From contig NC_135360.1 in assembly GCF_051622035.1 (NCBI RefSeq), positions 13,816,001-13,880,000 on the forward strand: a DNA stretch of 64,000 bases. The letters run 5' to 3'. The notes beneath the pieces are model-generated. The model did no database searches and had not been told where the DNA came from. It worked only from the letters and a program-made list of their open reading frames with translations. Of this stretch, positions 1-14,060 are shown piece by piece. Made by a program: the position numbers and the translations under genes. Origin of the DNA: Arctopsyche grandis (Eukaryota > Arthropoda > Insecta > Trichoptera > Hydropsychidae). Positions within the stretch are counted from its first letter, which is position 1, and each line of letters starts with the position of its first letter.

Positions 1-960
1 GTATGTAACAGTAGCGCATTTATTATATTATAATGACCCTCCCTCGTTGACTGATGTTTCCGTCGAAGTCTATAATGTCAACCGATACGATTCACGGACA
101 ATCTCAAAGATTGTACGTCAATAGAGGGATTTTACCTATTAATGTAATCATTACGTCTTTGAGGCGCCAATTTTAATGGGAAAATAATTAATTAAGATGA
201 AATAAATACCCCTCCCATTGATATTATACAAATTTTATTCTTTGTACAATTTTTTTATCAATTTACCAAAATAATTATAGTAAATACTTGATGTGTCAAA
301 AGCAGGGCATATAAATTTATATGATAGCGCTCAAAATAATCTTATGAGGAAGCTATCAACTATTTATTATCATTGTAATTATTTCACACGCTTCAGAAAT
401 ATCTTCACATTTGCATATGTATGTATATGGGGTTGCTTGAAGAGTTCTATGCGAGGCTTGGTCGAGTGTCGATTTAAGTTCTTGTGTGTGGTGTGAAGAT
501 TTTACCATTTTATGATTCGACTGTTAATAGATATGTATTTACAATGATTTCATCTTCTAATGCCACAAACCTCCATATAAAATATGTAAGTAGAATCACT
601 GACTATGTATAACTCGTAATTTGTGTAGAACTAAATATTAATGAGCTTATGATTGTACCAAAATATATATTATATATTGTAATATTAATGTATTTGTATT
701 ATTTTTGTAAACTTAACAAATGCGACAATGGCGAGTATTTTTTCGATATCGTGTAAGAGATGATTATTTATTTTTTAGATAACTCGCAACCTGACTTGAA
801 CGATAATATGTATTACGCACTCGATCTTCGTGAGAATCTGATGTTAAGTTTTGAGTCTGGTTGTATTGGCCTATGTGTTAGTTATTCCCAATATATTTAT
901 TATTATTATGTATACAGTACTAATGTTATCGTTAGTGAAGCTTTCTGAGAAATAAAAAAA
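1..960 (+). other. AT-rich stretch, possible 3' UTR of an upstream plus-strand gene
   Basis: No convincing coding region is visible. The first bases, GTATGT, look like a 5' splice donor but could be chance. A plus-strand AATAAA at 951-956 followed by a GT-containing stretch could end a transcript entering from the left. Short open frames here are AT-rich and do not resemble proteins. I infer a 3' UTR or intron tail only weakly. Confidence 0.25.
951..956 (+). terminator. Candidate plus-strand polyadenylation signal
   Basis: Canonical AATAAA followed by an A run and GGTGTG. It faces a minus-strand AATAAA (TTTATT on plus) at 987-992, so the two could end convergent transcripts. No cDNA support is available from the sequence. 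Confidence 0.3.
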
Positions 961-986
961 GGTGTGAACTGACAGTACAGTAGCCA

Positions 987-992
987 TTTATT
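987..992 (-). terminator. Candidate polyadenylation signal of 4E-T
   Basis: AATAAA on the minus strand, about 1.5 kb downstream of the 4E-T stop codon. The interval 993-2,483 is AT-rich, has no exon signal and would be a long 3' UTR. Nearer minus-strand signals such as the one around 1,609 are also possible. Confidence 0.3.
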
Positions 993-2483
993 TTTAAAAA
1001 AAAGTTTTGCATTGTACTTATTCATGTCACATAAGTCAACAACTTACAAAGTAAATTATATTTTATAATCACAATAAAAACAATCTGCACAATTTCTAAT
1101 TGAAATTGTATAACGAGAATTAAAAAAGGGGGAGAAAAAAAAAAGAACGATATGAATTTTTATTATGCTCCATAAAACATGGACGGGGGTCGGGTCGTAT
1201 TTTTTGTGTTTACATGTATATCATGATGACCCCCGTCAATGGTGTTACACTATGTTTCACAAAGAAAAAAAATGTGTCTGTATCGAATTGTTTGTAGAAC
1301 AAAATAAATATTTAAAACACATTTGCAAAATTAATTCAATTTGATAGATGATAATTCTACACAATTACCATTTTTCACAATTTGTGAAAATAAAATAACT
1401 ATTTACAACCGTTTTCAGAATTTGTTTAAAATTCCCTCCCCTTCTCCTTATTTTACCCAAATAAAATAATCAACACGATTATTGTGTCAATCTAGGTATA
1501 GGTATATGCATTATGCAAATAGGTAATTTTTCTTGCTTACAATCATACTAAATAATTATGCATTAAAGTTTACCAGTTCCACAATCGCTTCATAGAATTG
1601 GCATTACTTTATTCTTTATACACCATTTTGAGAGTTAATTATACAAGTAACATTTGAGAGTGAAATAGAAATGAAAGTATTTTTTGCACATTTAGATACA
1701 CATACAATTATTTCACTGTTATATTGTTAAGATAGGAATAGATGAATAGATAGAAATTGTAAAATTAATATTGTTCTTGCTAAATGAGATACAACAGCGT
1801 AGAAATATACACTATTCTAAAGCATGCTTCAGAATGGTATTTTTCACTAGAGTACAAAAATGCACGATTTTTATATTAATTTCTTTTTATGACAAGTGAC
1901 ATATCTAAGCTGAATTTTTTATTTTGTCTTACAATCACTTAACAATAACAATGTTGATTTTTTTGGTAAAAAGTTTTTTCAATAAATAAGAAAGATTATA
2001 ACTTAAAATATATAACATTTTAAGTCTAGTATGAATACAAGAATTCGAAAAATCTGAAAAAAAGAAAACAATGTTGATTTAAAATAAATAAGATATTATA
2101 CATATATATATAGTCAGTTCTCCTTTACAAAGACAACTTTCTACTTAATGGGAATACTTAGAGTTAGATTTTTTTACAAAATCAATTTTATACATTCAAA
2201 AAAATTTTATGCATCAAAAACATTTTTAATTATTATGTAATTTAAAATTATAAGTCAATGATACTTGATGTATAAGCAAGAAAACACAAAGGTTGCAGTG
2301 GACATGTTTTAAGATGAGAAATCATAATGATATACAACACAACATTGGAATAAATTGAGCAAATCGAAATAAAGTGTTTTAAATAATAAATAATTTTCCG
2401 CTGGTTTCTTAACACCAAATAGCTTGCACAATAAATGCATTTAATGTTTCTTTTTCTTCCATTATTCCAATCGGACATGAACT
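993..2483 (-). other. Probable 3' UTR / downstream flank of 4E-T
   Basis: AT-rich sequence with many T and A homopolymers and no conserved coding signal, lying directly after the 4E-T stop codon. I see no other gene here. The exact 3' end is unknown. Confidence 0.4.
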
Positions 2484-5400
2484 TCAATTATGTACGATGG
2501 CTTCACTGTGTTGAATGCGTTCCAGTTCTTCGAGAGATAAAACGTTTTGGGCCATATTGACCGAAGGCAACTTGCCAGCAGTAGCCTGAGCCAAAAGTTC
2601 TGGACTAAACCATCTTGCTAATTGATTGGATGTAGGACTTAGTGCAGGACCCATAGCGGAAACTCCTTCTGTTCAAATTAAAGTCACAAATAATAACAAA
2701 TAACAAAAATCAAGCTCACATTCAAAGGCTAACTCAACATACCATTGTGATTCCTGTGATGCGGATGCACGAGCAGTTGCTGAAGGTTTGCTCCATTTCC
2801 ACTAATGGGAGCACCTCGATTATTGACCTGTAAAAAGTTTATGTATATATTAAATAACATATTTTAATGTATGTTTATATACAGTATTCAACCTGACTTG
2901 CTCGGTATTCATAATATTAATTTTTTTTTTTTATTAAATTTATTTTAATCGAAAAAATTAATTAGGAACGAATTACACACACACACAACGGTTTCTGTTT
3001 TATATATAAGATTATAAAAATTTTCATTCCATTCTAACCTGCATCGTTGTTTGATGTTGATGCTGTGGCGTTTGTAATTGCTGATGCTGTTGTCGTTGCA
3101 TCTGCATAACCATAGCATGGAATTGATGATGTGATTGATGACCTATTTTGTTACGAGCAGCTGCAGCAGCCTGTTGCTGTAGCAAATTATTCGGAAATTG
3201 TTGCTAAAATATAAAATTTATTATTTAACAATCATACGTCATACATACTCTGACGATACAAGTGCGATATAAAGTACCTGTGGGTGATTCATATATGGAG
3301 CAGAAGGGTATTCAGGTGGAGATGTTTGATACGCAGGCATATTCATTCCAACTGCTGCATTTCCCTAAAATAATAAAAAAAAAAAAAACACTCAAAGCAA
3401 AAATTGAAATGAAATTAAGTCATATATAATATAATTATATTATGTGTACCTTCACAATAGGTCTTGCATGTTTGGGAACAGGTGCTTGCTGTGTATGCAA
3501 AGGTGGAGCTCCCCACCCGGCCGCCTTAGGTAGTATATGTTCAGTATCCTTTTCAGCGGTCATCTTCCGTAGCACCTAAAAATAAGCGATTGGTCAAAAT
3601 TTGACGACTTCCGATGATCTTAATAGATTAAAAAGTAAAATAATTACAGAAGTGGGTGTGAAAGCGATAGCAGCGGGATGCTTTGTAGGGCTGGCGACTG
3701 GAGCTGGTGTAGCGGTGTGAGTGAGAGTGGGCGCTAACAATTCTTGTCGTCGCCTGTAATTTTCCCGTTGCTCTTCCAGTTTCTTTTTAATCAACGCCCC
3801 TTGCATAATACTTTGTGTGTGAGCTTGCAACTCTCGAGGTGATGGTATCCTTTGAGCGATAGCTGAAAGTAAATAAGTGTTAGTGTTAATTTAAAGAAAG
3901 AAAAGTGTTGCATTCAAGCATGGCTATCATGATAAAGCGGTGTCGACAATTTAGGTAGGTTTGTTCGTATAGGAGTTAAATTTAACAGGCACAGTATCGG
4001 AAACGTCCTACCACTCTATCGCGATAGCCTCGGTTTGAGATATTAACAATGAAAAATGTTCATGTATGTACTACGCACAATACACGACATTCGATAACAA
4101 TGCTATACCTGGATGATGAACAGTCAATGTGTTTGGGCTTGTAGCCATTATCGGAGAAACACAATACGCTGCATGCGTTACAAAAAAAAAATTTGTTATA
4201 GTATAATGAAAGAAAAACTTTTATGTTAAATTTTAAATAATACATTTTCATATCAAAACTACTTTATTTTATACAGTAATAAGCAAAGCAAACATTACTA
4301 ATAACACTATACGAACAGCAAAAAAAAAAAACTAACCGTTCGGAGGGAGAGGACTTATCCGAAGCTGTTGCTGAGGGGGCTGTGTGGGTAACGCAAGTCT
4401 CGCATGTGGAGATGAAGATTGTTGTTGCTGCTGTTGCTGGTGCATTTTGAGGATCGAAGCAATCACTTCTCGATGGCGACCTTGTAACCCGGGATTCCCC
4501 ATTTGTTGCATGAGATTTTGAGGAGTGATTTCCCCTTGCTTCAGGCCTGAAAAGTCACAAACGTGAAGTACACCTGACGTGTGCATGCATAATTTCAAAC
4601 GATTAATTTTTAAAATTTTAAATAATCACCGTGAATTATTGCTAGAGCTTCTGGTCTCTGTAACAATTCCCTCGATTGTAAATTACCCATGTGTGGACCC
4701 ATATCGTTCAAGATCGGAGATACCTAACAAATAACAAACATGTGATATTTCAAAAGTTAAACATACATATCATAAGAGATGAACTTAAATAAAATACCTG
4801 GAAATGACGATTAGCTTGATTAACATTTCCTTGTATGATTTTATTGACATTTTCTTGTTGCTGCTGCTGGGTCTAAAATGACAAAAATCGATATCAAAAA
4901 AATGTAATTATAAAAGTAGTCGACTTAACGATAAAATACAAATTGCAAGATAGTAATAATATTAATGAAAAATACCTGTTGCACTTGAAGTAATTTGAAT
5001 AAGAGATCTTGAGAAACAGCAGGTGCGTGCTGATGATGTTGTGCTTCTAGTGCAGCTTGATCAGCTTGCTGTGATTTACTAAGCATCTACAAGAGAAATT
5101 TACTATGCTAAAGTGCAATTAAAATTATATTAAATAAAAAAAATAATGAACGATTGGATCACACTTATACATAATTGGAAAAACCATATATCAAAAATAT
5201 AATTACTTGTAAAATACTCATAGGTTGTTGATTTGGCTGTGGTATCGGACCATTAGCAGCGGGCACCACACGACCTTCATACATTTGTTCTACCTATGAA
5301 TTGCAAAAAATATTTCAAATAAAAAAACTGATTATTATAGATACATAAGAGATAGTAAAAATTCGTAGCACATACCAATCTCTTAAAAGCGCTGGAATCA

Positions 5401-8400
5401 TCTGGAGGCGGTTGATGATGAGCATTATTCTTTTGTAACTGTTGGTGTTGTTGCTGATGAATAGGTCCACGCATGTTCGCTTCCAGCTCTTCTAGACTGT
5501 GAATCTTCATTGGCATATTTTCTATAAACAAAAAGTATTTGCATTATTAAACCATAACACTGTCCGAGTGGTGAAGTAATGTAAATGAACTTACGTTGAT
5601 GTTGGAAATGAGGAGGCTGAGGATGATTGTTGCTAGGTTGTCCTCGTCGGAGCATTTCCAATAGAGAGTTGTGAGCAGGAATAGTACTCGCCGCCGGAGA
5701 TATGGGGGCGAACAAATGTTGTGAATCACTAGTCGGTATAGAGATGGACGTTTCTAAATCTGAAATAAGAAAAAAATTAAACGTTCGAACTCGATATACA
5801 TATACATATATATTAAGAATCGAACCAATTATAAAAGTACCGTTGATCATATTGGAGAAGATGTGTTCATTCATTCCACGATCGTGAGATGCAGAGGTTG
5901 GCGGTCCACCAGTCGGTCCACCAGTCGGTCCGGGTATTCCAATAGGACCAGAAGGCGGTGCTGCAAATGCCTGATTTAGCGAAGGTTGCTGCATTGCAGT
6001 CGCCGGTGGACTTTCTCGCTTGAACCATCTGCTGAATCTACTACCACCAGAGTATCCTTCATCTGTAGCGCCATTCTTCAATTAAAACGTATAGATTGTC
6101 ATAACCATGTTTATAAATACATATAAACTTTTGAAGTTTGATGACTCACCAGTCCGAGATCCATTTTTAGGAAATCATCCATGTTAAAATCAACGATAGA
6201 ATCCAATTTATTCCTCTCTTCTGATGATGTCGTCTTTTCTATATCACCTCCAGATTTATTATTTTCCACCTGATTTATATTAAAAAAAAAAAGTATTATT
6301 TGAACGATGAAAACAGTACAATAATGACATAAATATGATGACAAAAATTTTAGCTTACTTTTTTAGGAGCAATTTCAAACACGGTGACAAGTCGTTCTTT
6401 TTGACCGTCAACATCTTCTTTATATAATTCTTCCACATTCTAAAAGACAAGATGAAACAAATTTAGTAATTGTATGATGGAATAATATATTGAAAATAAA
6501 TGCAATTTTTTTGCAACCGGTGGCATATCTTTTGTTTGAACAGCAGCAACTGCACTAGGTGTACGACCACTACCTGCCGAACGACGAGTGGGTCTCGAAC
6601 GAGTCGTGGTAGTTTCAGTTACAGATGTTGATACTGTTGTCGTAACAACCGTATCAGTTGTAGAATTATTATTTGCAGCAGTAGAAACGGGAACAGGATC
6701 GTCAAATCCTCGCAATTCAATTGTTTCATTTTGGGATGTAGGACCACCACTAAACCTGAATCATAGAAATATGTATGAATTTAACTTCCAGCAATTTTTT
6801 TCTTCTTCTTTTATATACAAAGTGAAAGCCTCGAGGAAAGTATATCAAAGAGAATCCTTGAAATAACAGTAGGTTGTGAAAAGTAGGGATTTTAGTACCG
6901 TTAGGTTACAGTAGACTGACTAGACAGGTGTCATACTAAATCACCAACCCAATTTTGGTACAACAGAAATAAAATATATAAAAAAAGAACCCCAATATTT
7001 TTATTCTCATATACATACATACGTATGTATATTCTTGGGATTAGGACGGTCATTTTAAAAACAAGAATTCAACATAATCTTACCATTCAGGTTCCTCATC
7101 CTTTTCATATCCTCTTCGTCTATCATTTAAATAACGGTTTCCACGACGCATTTCATCCCTGAAGACAATTTAATTTTAATTAAAAATAATACAGGGTACA
7201 ATATAATGTAATAAAATCGTATTAATAATAACCTTTCTCTTCTTTCAGCAAATCTACTATCTGCTAATTCCCTATCTCTATCACGATCACTACGATTCTT
7301 ATCTCCAGCTGTATAAATATCTCTAGCAAAGGAACGTCTTTCAAACCTAAGAAAAATAAGTGAGTGATCCAAACAAAATAAATACAAAAGTCACGACAAA
7401 ATGTTAATAATAGTACCTATCGTCTCCACGATCTCTCTGTGAACCGGGCGCTCGATAGGGAATATAATCAGATCCGCCTAAGGGGTCATCCAAGTCCCCT
7501 GATCTCTCCCAAGGAACGGAATCGCGTGGTATGACTCTTCCGGCTCCAGTCCGGCGAGACGTGTCCCTCGGACCAATATCATTCTTCTGCTCCTGCTGTT
7601 GGGAGAATATAGGGCTGTCAGGTCGTAATCTAGAATTATTCACATTTCCGCTCACGACAAAACACCCAGAGGTAAAACTGCGCCGTTGCGGGGACAGCAC
7701 AATACCCTCACTTTCCTTACGGATACGCTCACGAGGATCACCCGGTCGTCTCTGTAAAACCGAAAAAACCCAATTGGCGACATTTCAAAGTTGCTTTTCT
7801 AGTCACAATACACATTTACCTTATCATTGGATGCATCTTTTGATACAAGTTCATCATCCAACGCATCTACACCTCTTCTATTCAGGGCCCAACATCCAAT
7901 GGCACTGAAAATATATAGTAAAAATAATTAGCACGCAATCGTTACAACGGAAATACATAGTTGTAAATATGCATTCGAACGGTTAGCTTACATGCATCCT
8001 GGTTTGTTCAAACAATCCGGTCGACGTTTGCAGAGTGGAAGAAATCTGATCCGTAACAGTTCTTCTTTAGTGTAACGCTTAATATTATCTTCATTATTAT
8101 CATTTCCAGTGAGCGGTGGCGCTTCACTCTCACTAGCGGCTCGTGCTTCGGCAATAGCAGCTTCCGAAGGTAGCTCGTCACCTATAAGTGACAAAAACCA
8201 ACATGTATATTAACACCAAACACTAAAACGATAACAAAGATCTTAAATTAAAAAAAAAAAAGAAAAGTTATAAACGAAAATCAAATTGTATGAGGAAATT
8301 CAATTAGGAACACATTCCCGGGCAATTTCCCACATGTGTATAAATCAACAGACGTGTTATACTTTAGAAAAATCAAACACGAAACCAAGTCGGTGAATCC

Positions 8401-8653
8401 AATACTAACACCATATGATTTTTTTGTGAATATTGGCAGCAACTTTTGTGAGGACGAACATTTCGGCCGATATGATCGAGTCGTCGATGAGGCCCTTCTT
8501 CTTCTTCCACGAACTGTCGGCGTGAAATTTCGAGCGACGCTCGGAAGCATCCAAACGTTTACCGACACTGGACATCATCATCACCTTCCGTTTAACATCA
8601 GAGATGGAATTACTCCTGCCTTTCTTTGTCCACGATTTCTTAGCCACTGGCAT
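2484..8653 (-). CDS. 4E-T: eIF4E transporter (4E-T, EIF4ENIF1 orthologue)
   Basis: Translational repressor and P-body component that binds eIF4E and the DDX6/Me31B helicase. Hand-joined exons, minus order: 8653-8563, 8181-7992, 7904-7820, 7751-7417, 7346-7233, 7158-7084, 6755-6518, 6439-6359, 6269-6150, 6075-5841, 5759-5595, 5521-5376, 5293-5207, 5086-4976, 4872-4798, 4723-4630, 4546-4337, 4168-4109, 3862-3648, 3575-3450, 3364-3278, 3203-3039, 2827-2743, 2668-2484. The sum is 3,375 nt, an open frame of 1,124 aa (human 985). Seen: eIF4E-binding YTKEELL at 67-73 (YX4L-phi class); LSPQRRSF about 141-148; Cup-homology IEL..FDD about 309-316; RFSRWF about 456-461; FTPTSVLRKM about 905-914; C-terminal LARWFSPELL about 1080-1089. 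These match vertebrate 4E-T in order. Q-rich blocks fill the second half. Exon 1 (start at MPVAKK) is the least certain; an in-frame stop precedes it. The exon-7 donor GTTGCA is weak. Confidence 0.93.
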
Positions 8654-9180
8654 AATTGCACAATATCGACAACAACCAGCCAAATTAAAACAGTTTTTAA
8701 TTCAATATAGTCGACACAAAACAAAACAAAACAAAAAAAAAACAACTTTTTACGAAAGCACAGAATTCGTATTGAGGTATGCACGCATAAACGTGCGTCA
8801 AAGTACGACACAAACTTGTAACATCAATTGGTAACGACACATGTGGGTAGGTGGGTAAGGGTCACAAATAAACGTAAAAATGTCAGTAACAAAGCACACA
8901 AAACACTACGAAATGGGACGGACGAAAAACGCGCAACACGACGAGCAAACGAAGAAACGGTGAGTCGAGGGGGACTGCCGAAGGGGCAACGCTATGCTAA
9001 GGTGACGGCAAAGACGCACGCGACCTGAGCTCTACGAAGCAACTGGCACTAATGTACCATTCGCTGCCACATTGCCCGTTATATTTCATTGCACTATATT
9101 ACAATATAATACTACGCCGATTTCCTGAAAACCCATACACGGTATAAAAAAATACGGCGGCACACACACAAAGTCCACTG
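8654..9180 (-). promoter_or_regulatory. Probable 4E-T 5' UTR and promoter region
   Basis: Upstream of the inferred 4E-T start, composition rises locally in CG content (about 8,930-9,050, with many CG dinucleotides) and then drops to AT-rich intergenic DNA. Overlapping short open frames on both strands look like chance. I infer promoter and 5' UTR from position only; no TATA box or initiator was assigned. Confidence 0.4.
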
Positions 9181-10313
9181 TTTGACTCGGCCATTCGAGT
9201 GATGTGAAAATGTATCCATTTTCACATGAGACGACTTAAAATATATAACGTTTCATCTATAAAAAACACATTTTTTTTTATACTTTTAGTCAAGAAAACG
9301 GTTGCACTAATTTTAAGTTCGATTGTTCAAAGTTAGACCAATTTAATGAAATCCTCTTCATATATGTATAATACGGTCATGTGAATGTATGTCACTTTTT
9401 TTTTAAATTTTTAACTTCTATGAGACTCGATTCTTTAACTCAAAATTGAAAATTGGACCTTTCGATGTAAGACAGAAAAATTTCCGATTTTTATCATTGC
9501 GTTAAACGCTTTGAATACTATGAAAAAATGAAAAATATAAAATTATAAGAGGTAAATATGATTAATACTGATTTTATACACTTTATTTTTACTTTAAGAT
9601 CTACATATATAGTTTTAAATTTCAAAACGTTACTCATATAGATTTTATTTTATTTTGCAGTAGTACATCCAAATGATGTACGTGTGCATATATTCGTATG
9701 CTTTATAAAATATATTTTTATAGGTCAAAAATTTATAAATAATATCAATATCTCACCAACTCTGTTTTAAAAATAGTTAAAAGCATCCTCTTGTAAAATT
9801 TCGACTTGAATTGAAACCGATAATAGTATTATTTCATTTCTGATGACAAGACGGAAAAAATAGTATTAAAGTATTGACAAGACGGCAAAAATCGATAAGT
9901 TGAAGACTGTGCATTTCGAGCTAAAAAGTATACAAGTTGTAATTATTTCAATTAAATCTCACAAGTTCATTTGCATTTAATTTGATTGAGAATTTGTATC
10001 AATACAATCGATCATCGATGGAATGCTTTGCATTAAATACAGGCGTTACAATTTCCACTGTTCGTTCTATCTACTAATAAACAGCTGGACCATTAAAACA
10101 AATAAAATAAACAAAGACAATATAATATGACACTTTTTCAGTTCCAATATTGTGAATATATCGACTGCTGAAAAACAATAGTTTTAATTATAGAGCAATC
10201 ACGTGCATATGAATTTCATTCAGGTGACATTATTACTATAAATTATACAAAAAAAAAAAGTAATACCATACACAATACAACATTTACAAGCAAAATAACG
10301 GAAGAGAATAATA

Positions 10314-10315
<2 letters not shown>
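9181..10315. other. AT-rich intergenic DNA
   Basis: I see no gene. A short stretch near 10,077-10,130 (AGCTGGACCATTAAA, then A-rich) resembles one near 21,013-21,070 and may be a shared LINE or SINE scrap. Confidence 0.5.

Positions 10316-10384
<69 letters not shown>
10316..10384. repeat. (TA)n microsatellite
   Basis: About 69 bp of uninterrupted TA dinucleotides. Such tracts are hypermutable. Long tyrosine/isoleucine frames translated from TA tracts are artefacts. Confidence 0.97.
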
Positions 10385-10386
<2 letters not shown>

Positions 10387-10702
10387 AAAGAAAATGCAAT
10401 TGAATACGACAATAATAAAATAATCCATAATATATATATGTAGAATAGATAGATAAAAATGCACCGAGCCGATATAATACGTGAGCCTTCTAAGCACTGA
10501 AATATATTTGCAACAAATATTGTACAAAACTGTTTATAAAACTTTTATAATAATTCGTAATGACAAACCTTTTTTGATAAAATAAATAAAAACCAGCACA
10601 AACACACAGCAAATCAAAATCAGCTGAATCATTTCGAACACACGTTCCGGAACGTATACATATGTTTATTATTGTTGCAAATGTTTAACGATTTGTGAAA
10701 AT

Positions 10703-10729
10703 TACACACACACACACACACACACACAT
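10703..10729. repeat. (CA)n microsatellite
   Basis: About 13 uninterrupted CA units. A matching (GT)n tract lies at 10,907-10,926. Confidence 0.95.
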
Positions 10730-10906
10730 ACAATTACTATTACAAGACAGTTTCGTATCAAATTAAACAAAATCCAAGTTGTATTTAGCATACATATATG
10801 CACACATTCTGTCATGCGATACATGACAATCACAAACAAATATACATATTCAGATTGATTTCACCGTTGAAAGAATTCATATTGAATTGTATCATTTTGA
10901 TGTCGA

Positions 10907-10926
10907 GTGTGTGTGTGTGTGTGTGT
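10907..10926. repeat. (GT)n microsatellite
   Basis: About 10 GT units, complementary to the CA tract 180 bp upstream. Confidence 0.95.
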
Positions 10927-11077
10927 AAAAGGCTAAAAAGAAATAAATCAAAGCTGCAAAAGGTATATTTTTATTCAAAAAATGTCCGATATTCATATAC
11001 TTTCTATTGTTTTTATTTTATATATATGTTTGAAATGTTTGAAAGCATAATCAATATGAAATAAATATTGGATATTG

Positions 11078-11416
<339 letters not shown>

Positions 11417-11699
11417 AAAATTTTATTGATTAAAGTCGTATGTAATGAGTGTGTCTTTGTGCATCTACACAAACAAAAGCTGAAAATACAAAACAAATAG
11501 TGATATGAAGGGCTGATAAAATTTGTGCTCCCGTATGGTTTTATGATTTCGAAGGGCGTTCCATTGATGTATTGCGCATTCTGGCCGGGTAAAAAAAAAA
11601 AGCGTTATTGTGAAACATAACAATGGCAGTGTCTGGTCTCGCTGATATGGCACGTGCGGAATATAATGGAATCTCGCGATGACACGTGGGTCAGTCGAA

Positions 11700-12330
11700 A
11701 ACAGAGGCAGTTTGACAGAAGGAGTGTCGGCCGCAGCGTGAGGTACGCATACACAGATGGCGAAGGCGAAGGCGAAGGCGAAAGCGAACGGCGAATGGCG
11801 AACGGGTAGCGGGTAACGAGTGACGGGTGTATCGATTCGTTCGATTTGTTTTGACGGGGCGAGTGGTGCGGGGTGCGGGGTGTGGGGTGTGGGGTGTGGG
11901 GTGCGGGGCGAGGGGCGGAGGCTTACGTTTGGTTGCAGCGGAGGGCGGCGGTGGGTTGGGGGGCGCAGGGGCGGGGGCGGCGACGATGGCGTCAGCGGCC
12001 ATGGCGGGGGCGCGGGCGCGGGCGGGGGCGCAGCGGGGACGACGGCTCGGAACGGCGAGGGGGGCGAAGGCGCGGGCTCCGAACGGCGAGGAAAGCGGCG
12101 CTCCGCCCTGTGACAGGCGGTCTCCCGGCCGCCATATGCGGCGAGACGCGGACGACACAAACTCGACGCGCAACAAGCTCGCTCTGCACTCCTGCCGCTC
12201 GCACTCCTTGCAGCGCTCTTCGCAATATTTCGCGACCTAGAAGGAAAACGGATTATTGCGCAAATTGCGATCGTGCGTATGACAATCGTTGCCGCAAAAA
12301 TTGCGAATACGGAGTATCTAGAACTCGAGT
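11700..12330. promoter_or_regulatory. GC-rich, CpG-rich island with G-quadruplex array
   Basis: The only long GC-rich block outside SFSWAP exon 1, about 2 kb upstream of SFSWAP. It contains (GGCGAA)n at 11,759-11,801 and seven GGGG runs at exact 7-nt spacing at 11,870-11,915, a textbook G-quadruplex pattern on the plus strand. Stop-poor frames appear on both strands (up to 323 codons on minus, 11,465-12,436) because of composition. Their A/P/R-rich translations match no family I know. It could be a promoter or non-coding first exon; no transcript evidence is visible. Confidence 0.5.
11870..11915 (+). other. G-quadruplex-forming array (7 x GGGG)
   Basis: Seven GGGG runs separated by 3-nt loops (TGC, TGT, TGT, TGT, TGC, CGA). 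This is enough for one or two stacked quadruplexes on the G-rich strand. Confidence 0.9.
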
Positions 12331-14060
12331 TCTCGTTAGTACAATATTTCGCGTGATTGATTTGAGTTTTTGACAATTCTGCGAGATCGCCGAATTCACT
12401 AAAATCACCGAACCGCTCTATCATTTTGCTAGTCAATCGATTGAATAGATGAAATCGAATGCTAGCGAGTAATTATTTATATAATCACGTGTAATCATAC
12501 CTTGTATGTACTACATCCTAGTATGTACATATAACTAGTATATAATATGTTATAACTAATATGTACTACATAAATAATTACTTGTGATCGAACCACTTAG
12601 TTCGAAACTATATAAATAATATTACTTGCTGGCAATGGATCTCATATTTTAAACTTGTTAGAAAACGATCGACTATATTTTAGAGCGGACCGATTGCACA
12701 ATGCGAGAGTGGCCTTATTTTTGTTCGTAACGGCTCATTGTTTTCTTAATATGAGACGTTGTATGTTCGATGTGACGATGAGAAACGGGTATAATTGTAC
12801 GAAAGGTATTCGGATGGTAAGTCATATGGGTAAGTCATCACCAATGCACAATTATACTAAAAGTAATTACACACGTAATTGCGTGTTCTATAAGCATACA
12901 TGGTACAAGCATGCTGGAGCGTCTGTTGTATTATTTTGATTGTATAAACGGTTGAAGCTTTTTTTATCTGCTTGCATGATGTTTGAAGCAAGCGTGATTT
13001 AACATGTGTATGCAAGTTTGTGCAAATTTTCACTCAGAAACTTGGTATGAGAGGAGATTTTTCTTTCATAAACCAGTACACCACATACCACGTTTCTTCT
13101 TTTTTTCTTCTTCTTTTTAAAAACCTGGAAGAGAGCAATCAAAGTAAGCGCATCGTTGTCGTCCAAACTCGACATAGTTCAAACACAAATTGACACGATT
13201 CAAGCATGCTTGTTCCATGTGCTGATATACGGGACCCTGTTTGTAGAAAATGATTGACATGCATGCTTTTCAAGCATACAGTTACATGTGTAACTATCTT
13301 AATACAATACATATTGCAATTCCTTATCAGTTCTTACAATATAATGAACTTTCACTGTAATTCGTTTATTTTATCGAGGTAAGCCAGTTATCAATAGAAT
13401 TTAATTGATTTAATTAATCCACAAGAATAGTCCAAAATATGATTTTTCTATGTGGAATTTTATTTAATTCTCATATAAAGATAATTTAATATATTGTCCC
13501 TATTAATTCAATTCAGATTCTTTTAAATACGAGTGAATAATAATACGAGTTTTTAGCTCGAAATTTTACCGATTTAAAATTCAGGACACTTCTAATTAAT
13601 CCTTTTAAACGAAAACAAAAAATAGTGTGGCCAGAACACTATCCCAATAAACATGTTTCAATAGAAAATATTCAATATAAAATAGTATTAACAGTGGGAA
13701 AAAATCCGTACTTTTGACTTTGGATTTGAACTGGACTATAGATTCCAATGTTCATTTTGAACAGGAAATTGACAGATTTTGAGACATCGACAGAACAACA
13801 CCAAGATATAGAAAAATCGCGCGATTTAAAAAACACATATGTATATCTTCGAATCTCGAACCAATCAACTTTTTTTTATTACCAGATTCGTGTTCACTGG
13901 GCATAGATCTATAAGAAATGTCATATCTCGTCGTCGTTTGTCGAACAGTGTTATTAGCCAAAAATAGTGTTACTAAAAGAAGGGTTAAAGAAAAAAAAAA
14001 GAAACTTTGTTGGGTGGTGGCATGGTGGCTGGGTGGATGACAGCTGATGAATAAGTCGGT
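12331..14060. other. Intergenic DNA upstream of SFSWAP
   Basis: AT-rich with no supported exon. A segment near 12,300-12,420 shares CGTTAGTACAATATTTC.CGTG and nearby blocks with 38,340-38,450, so it is a dispersed repeat. The arm at 13,310-13,360 pairs with intron 1 of SFSWAP (separate entry). Confidence 0.5.

Noticed and set aside
8405-8562. Long minus frame after MMMSSV continuing through the exon-1 donor
   Set aside because: The GTAAAC donor at 8,562 gives a phase-1 join to the 4E-T exon carrying YTKEELL. The read-through frame is most simply intron sequence.
11465-12436. 323-codon minus-strand open frame across the GC island
   Set aside because: It is A/P/R-rich, runs through a simple repeat, overlaps several equally open plus-strand frames, and matches no known family. 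Its openness is best explained by GC-rich composition.
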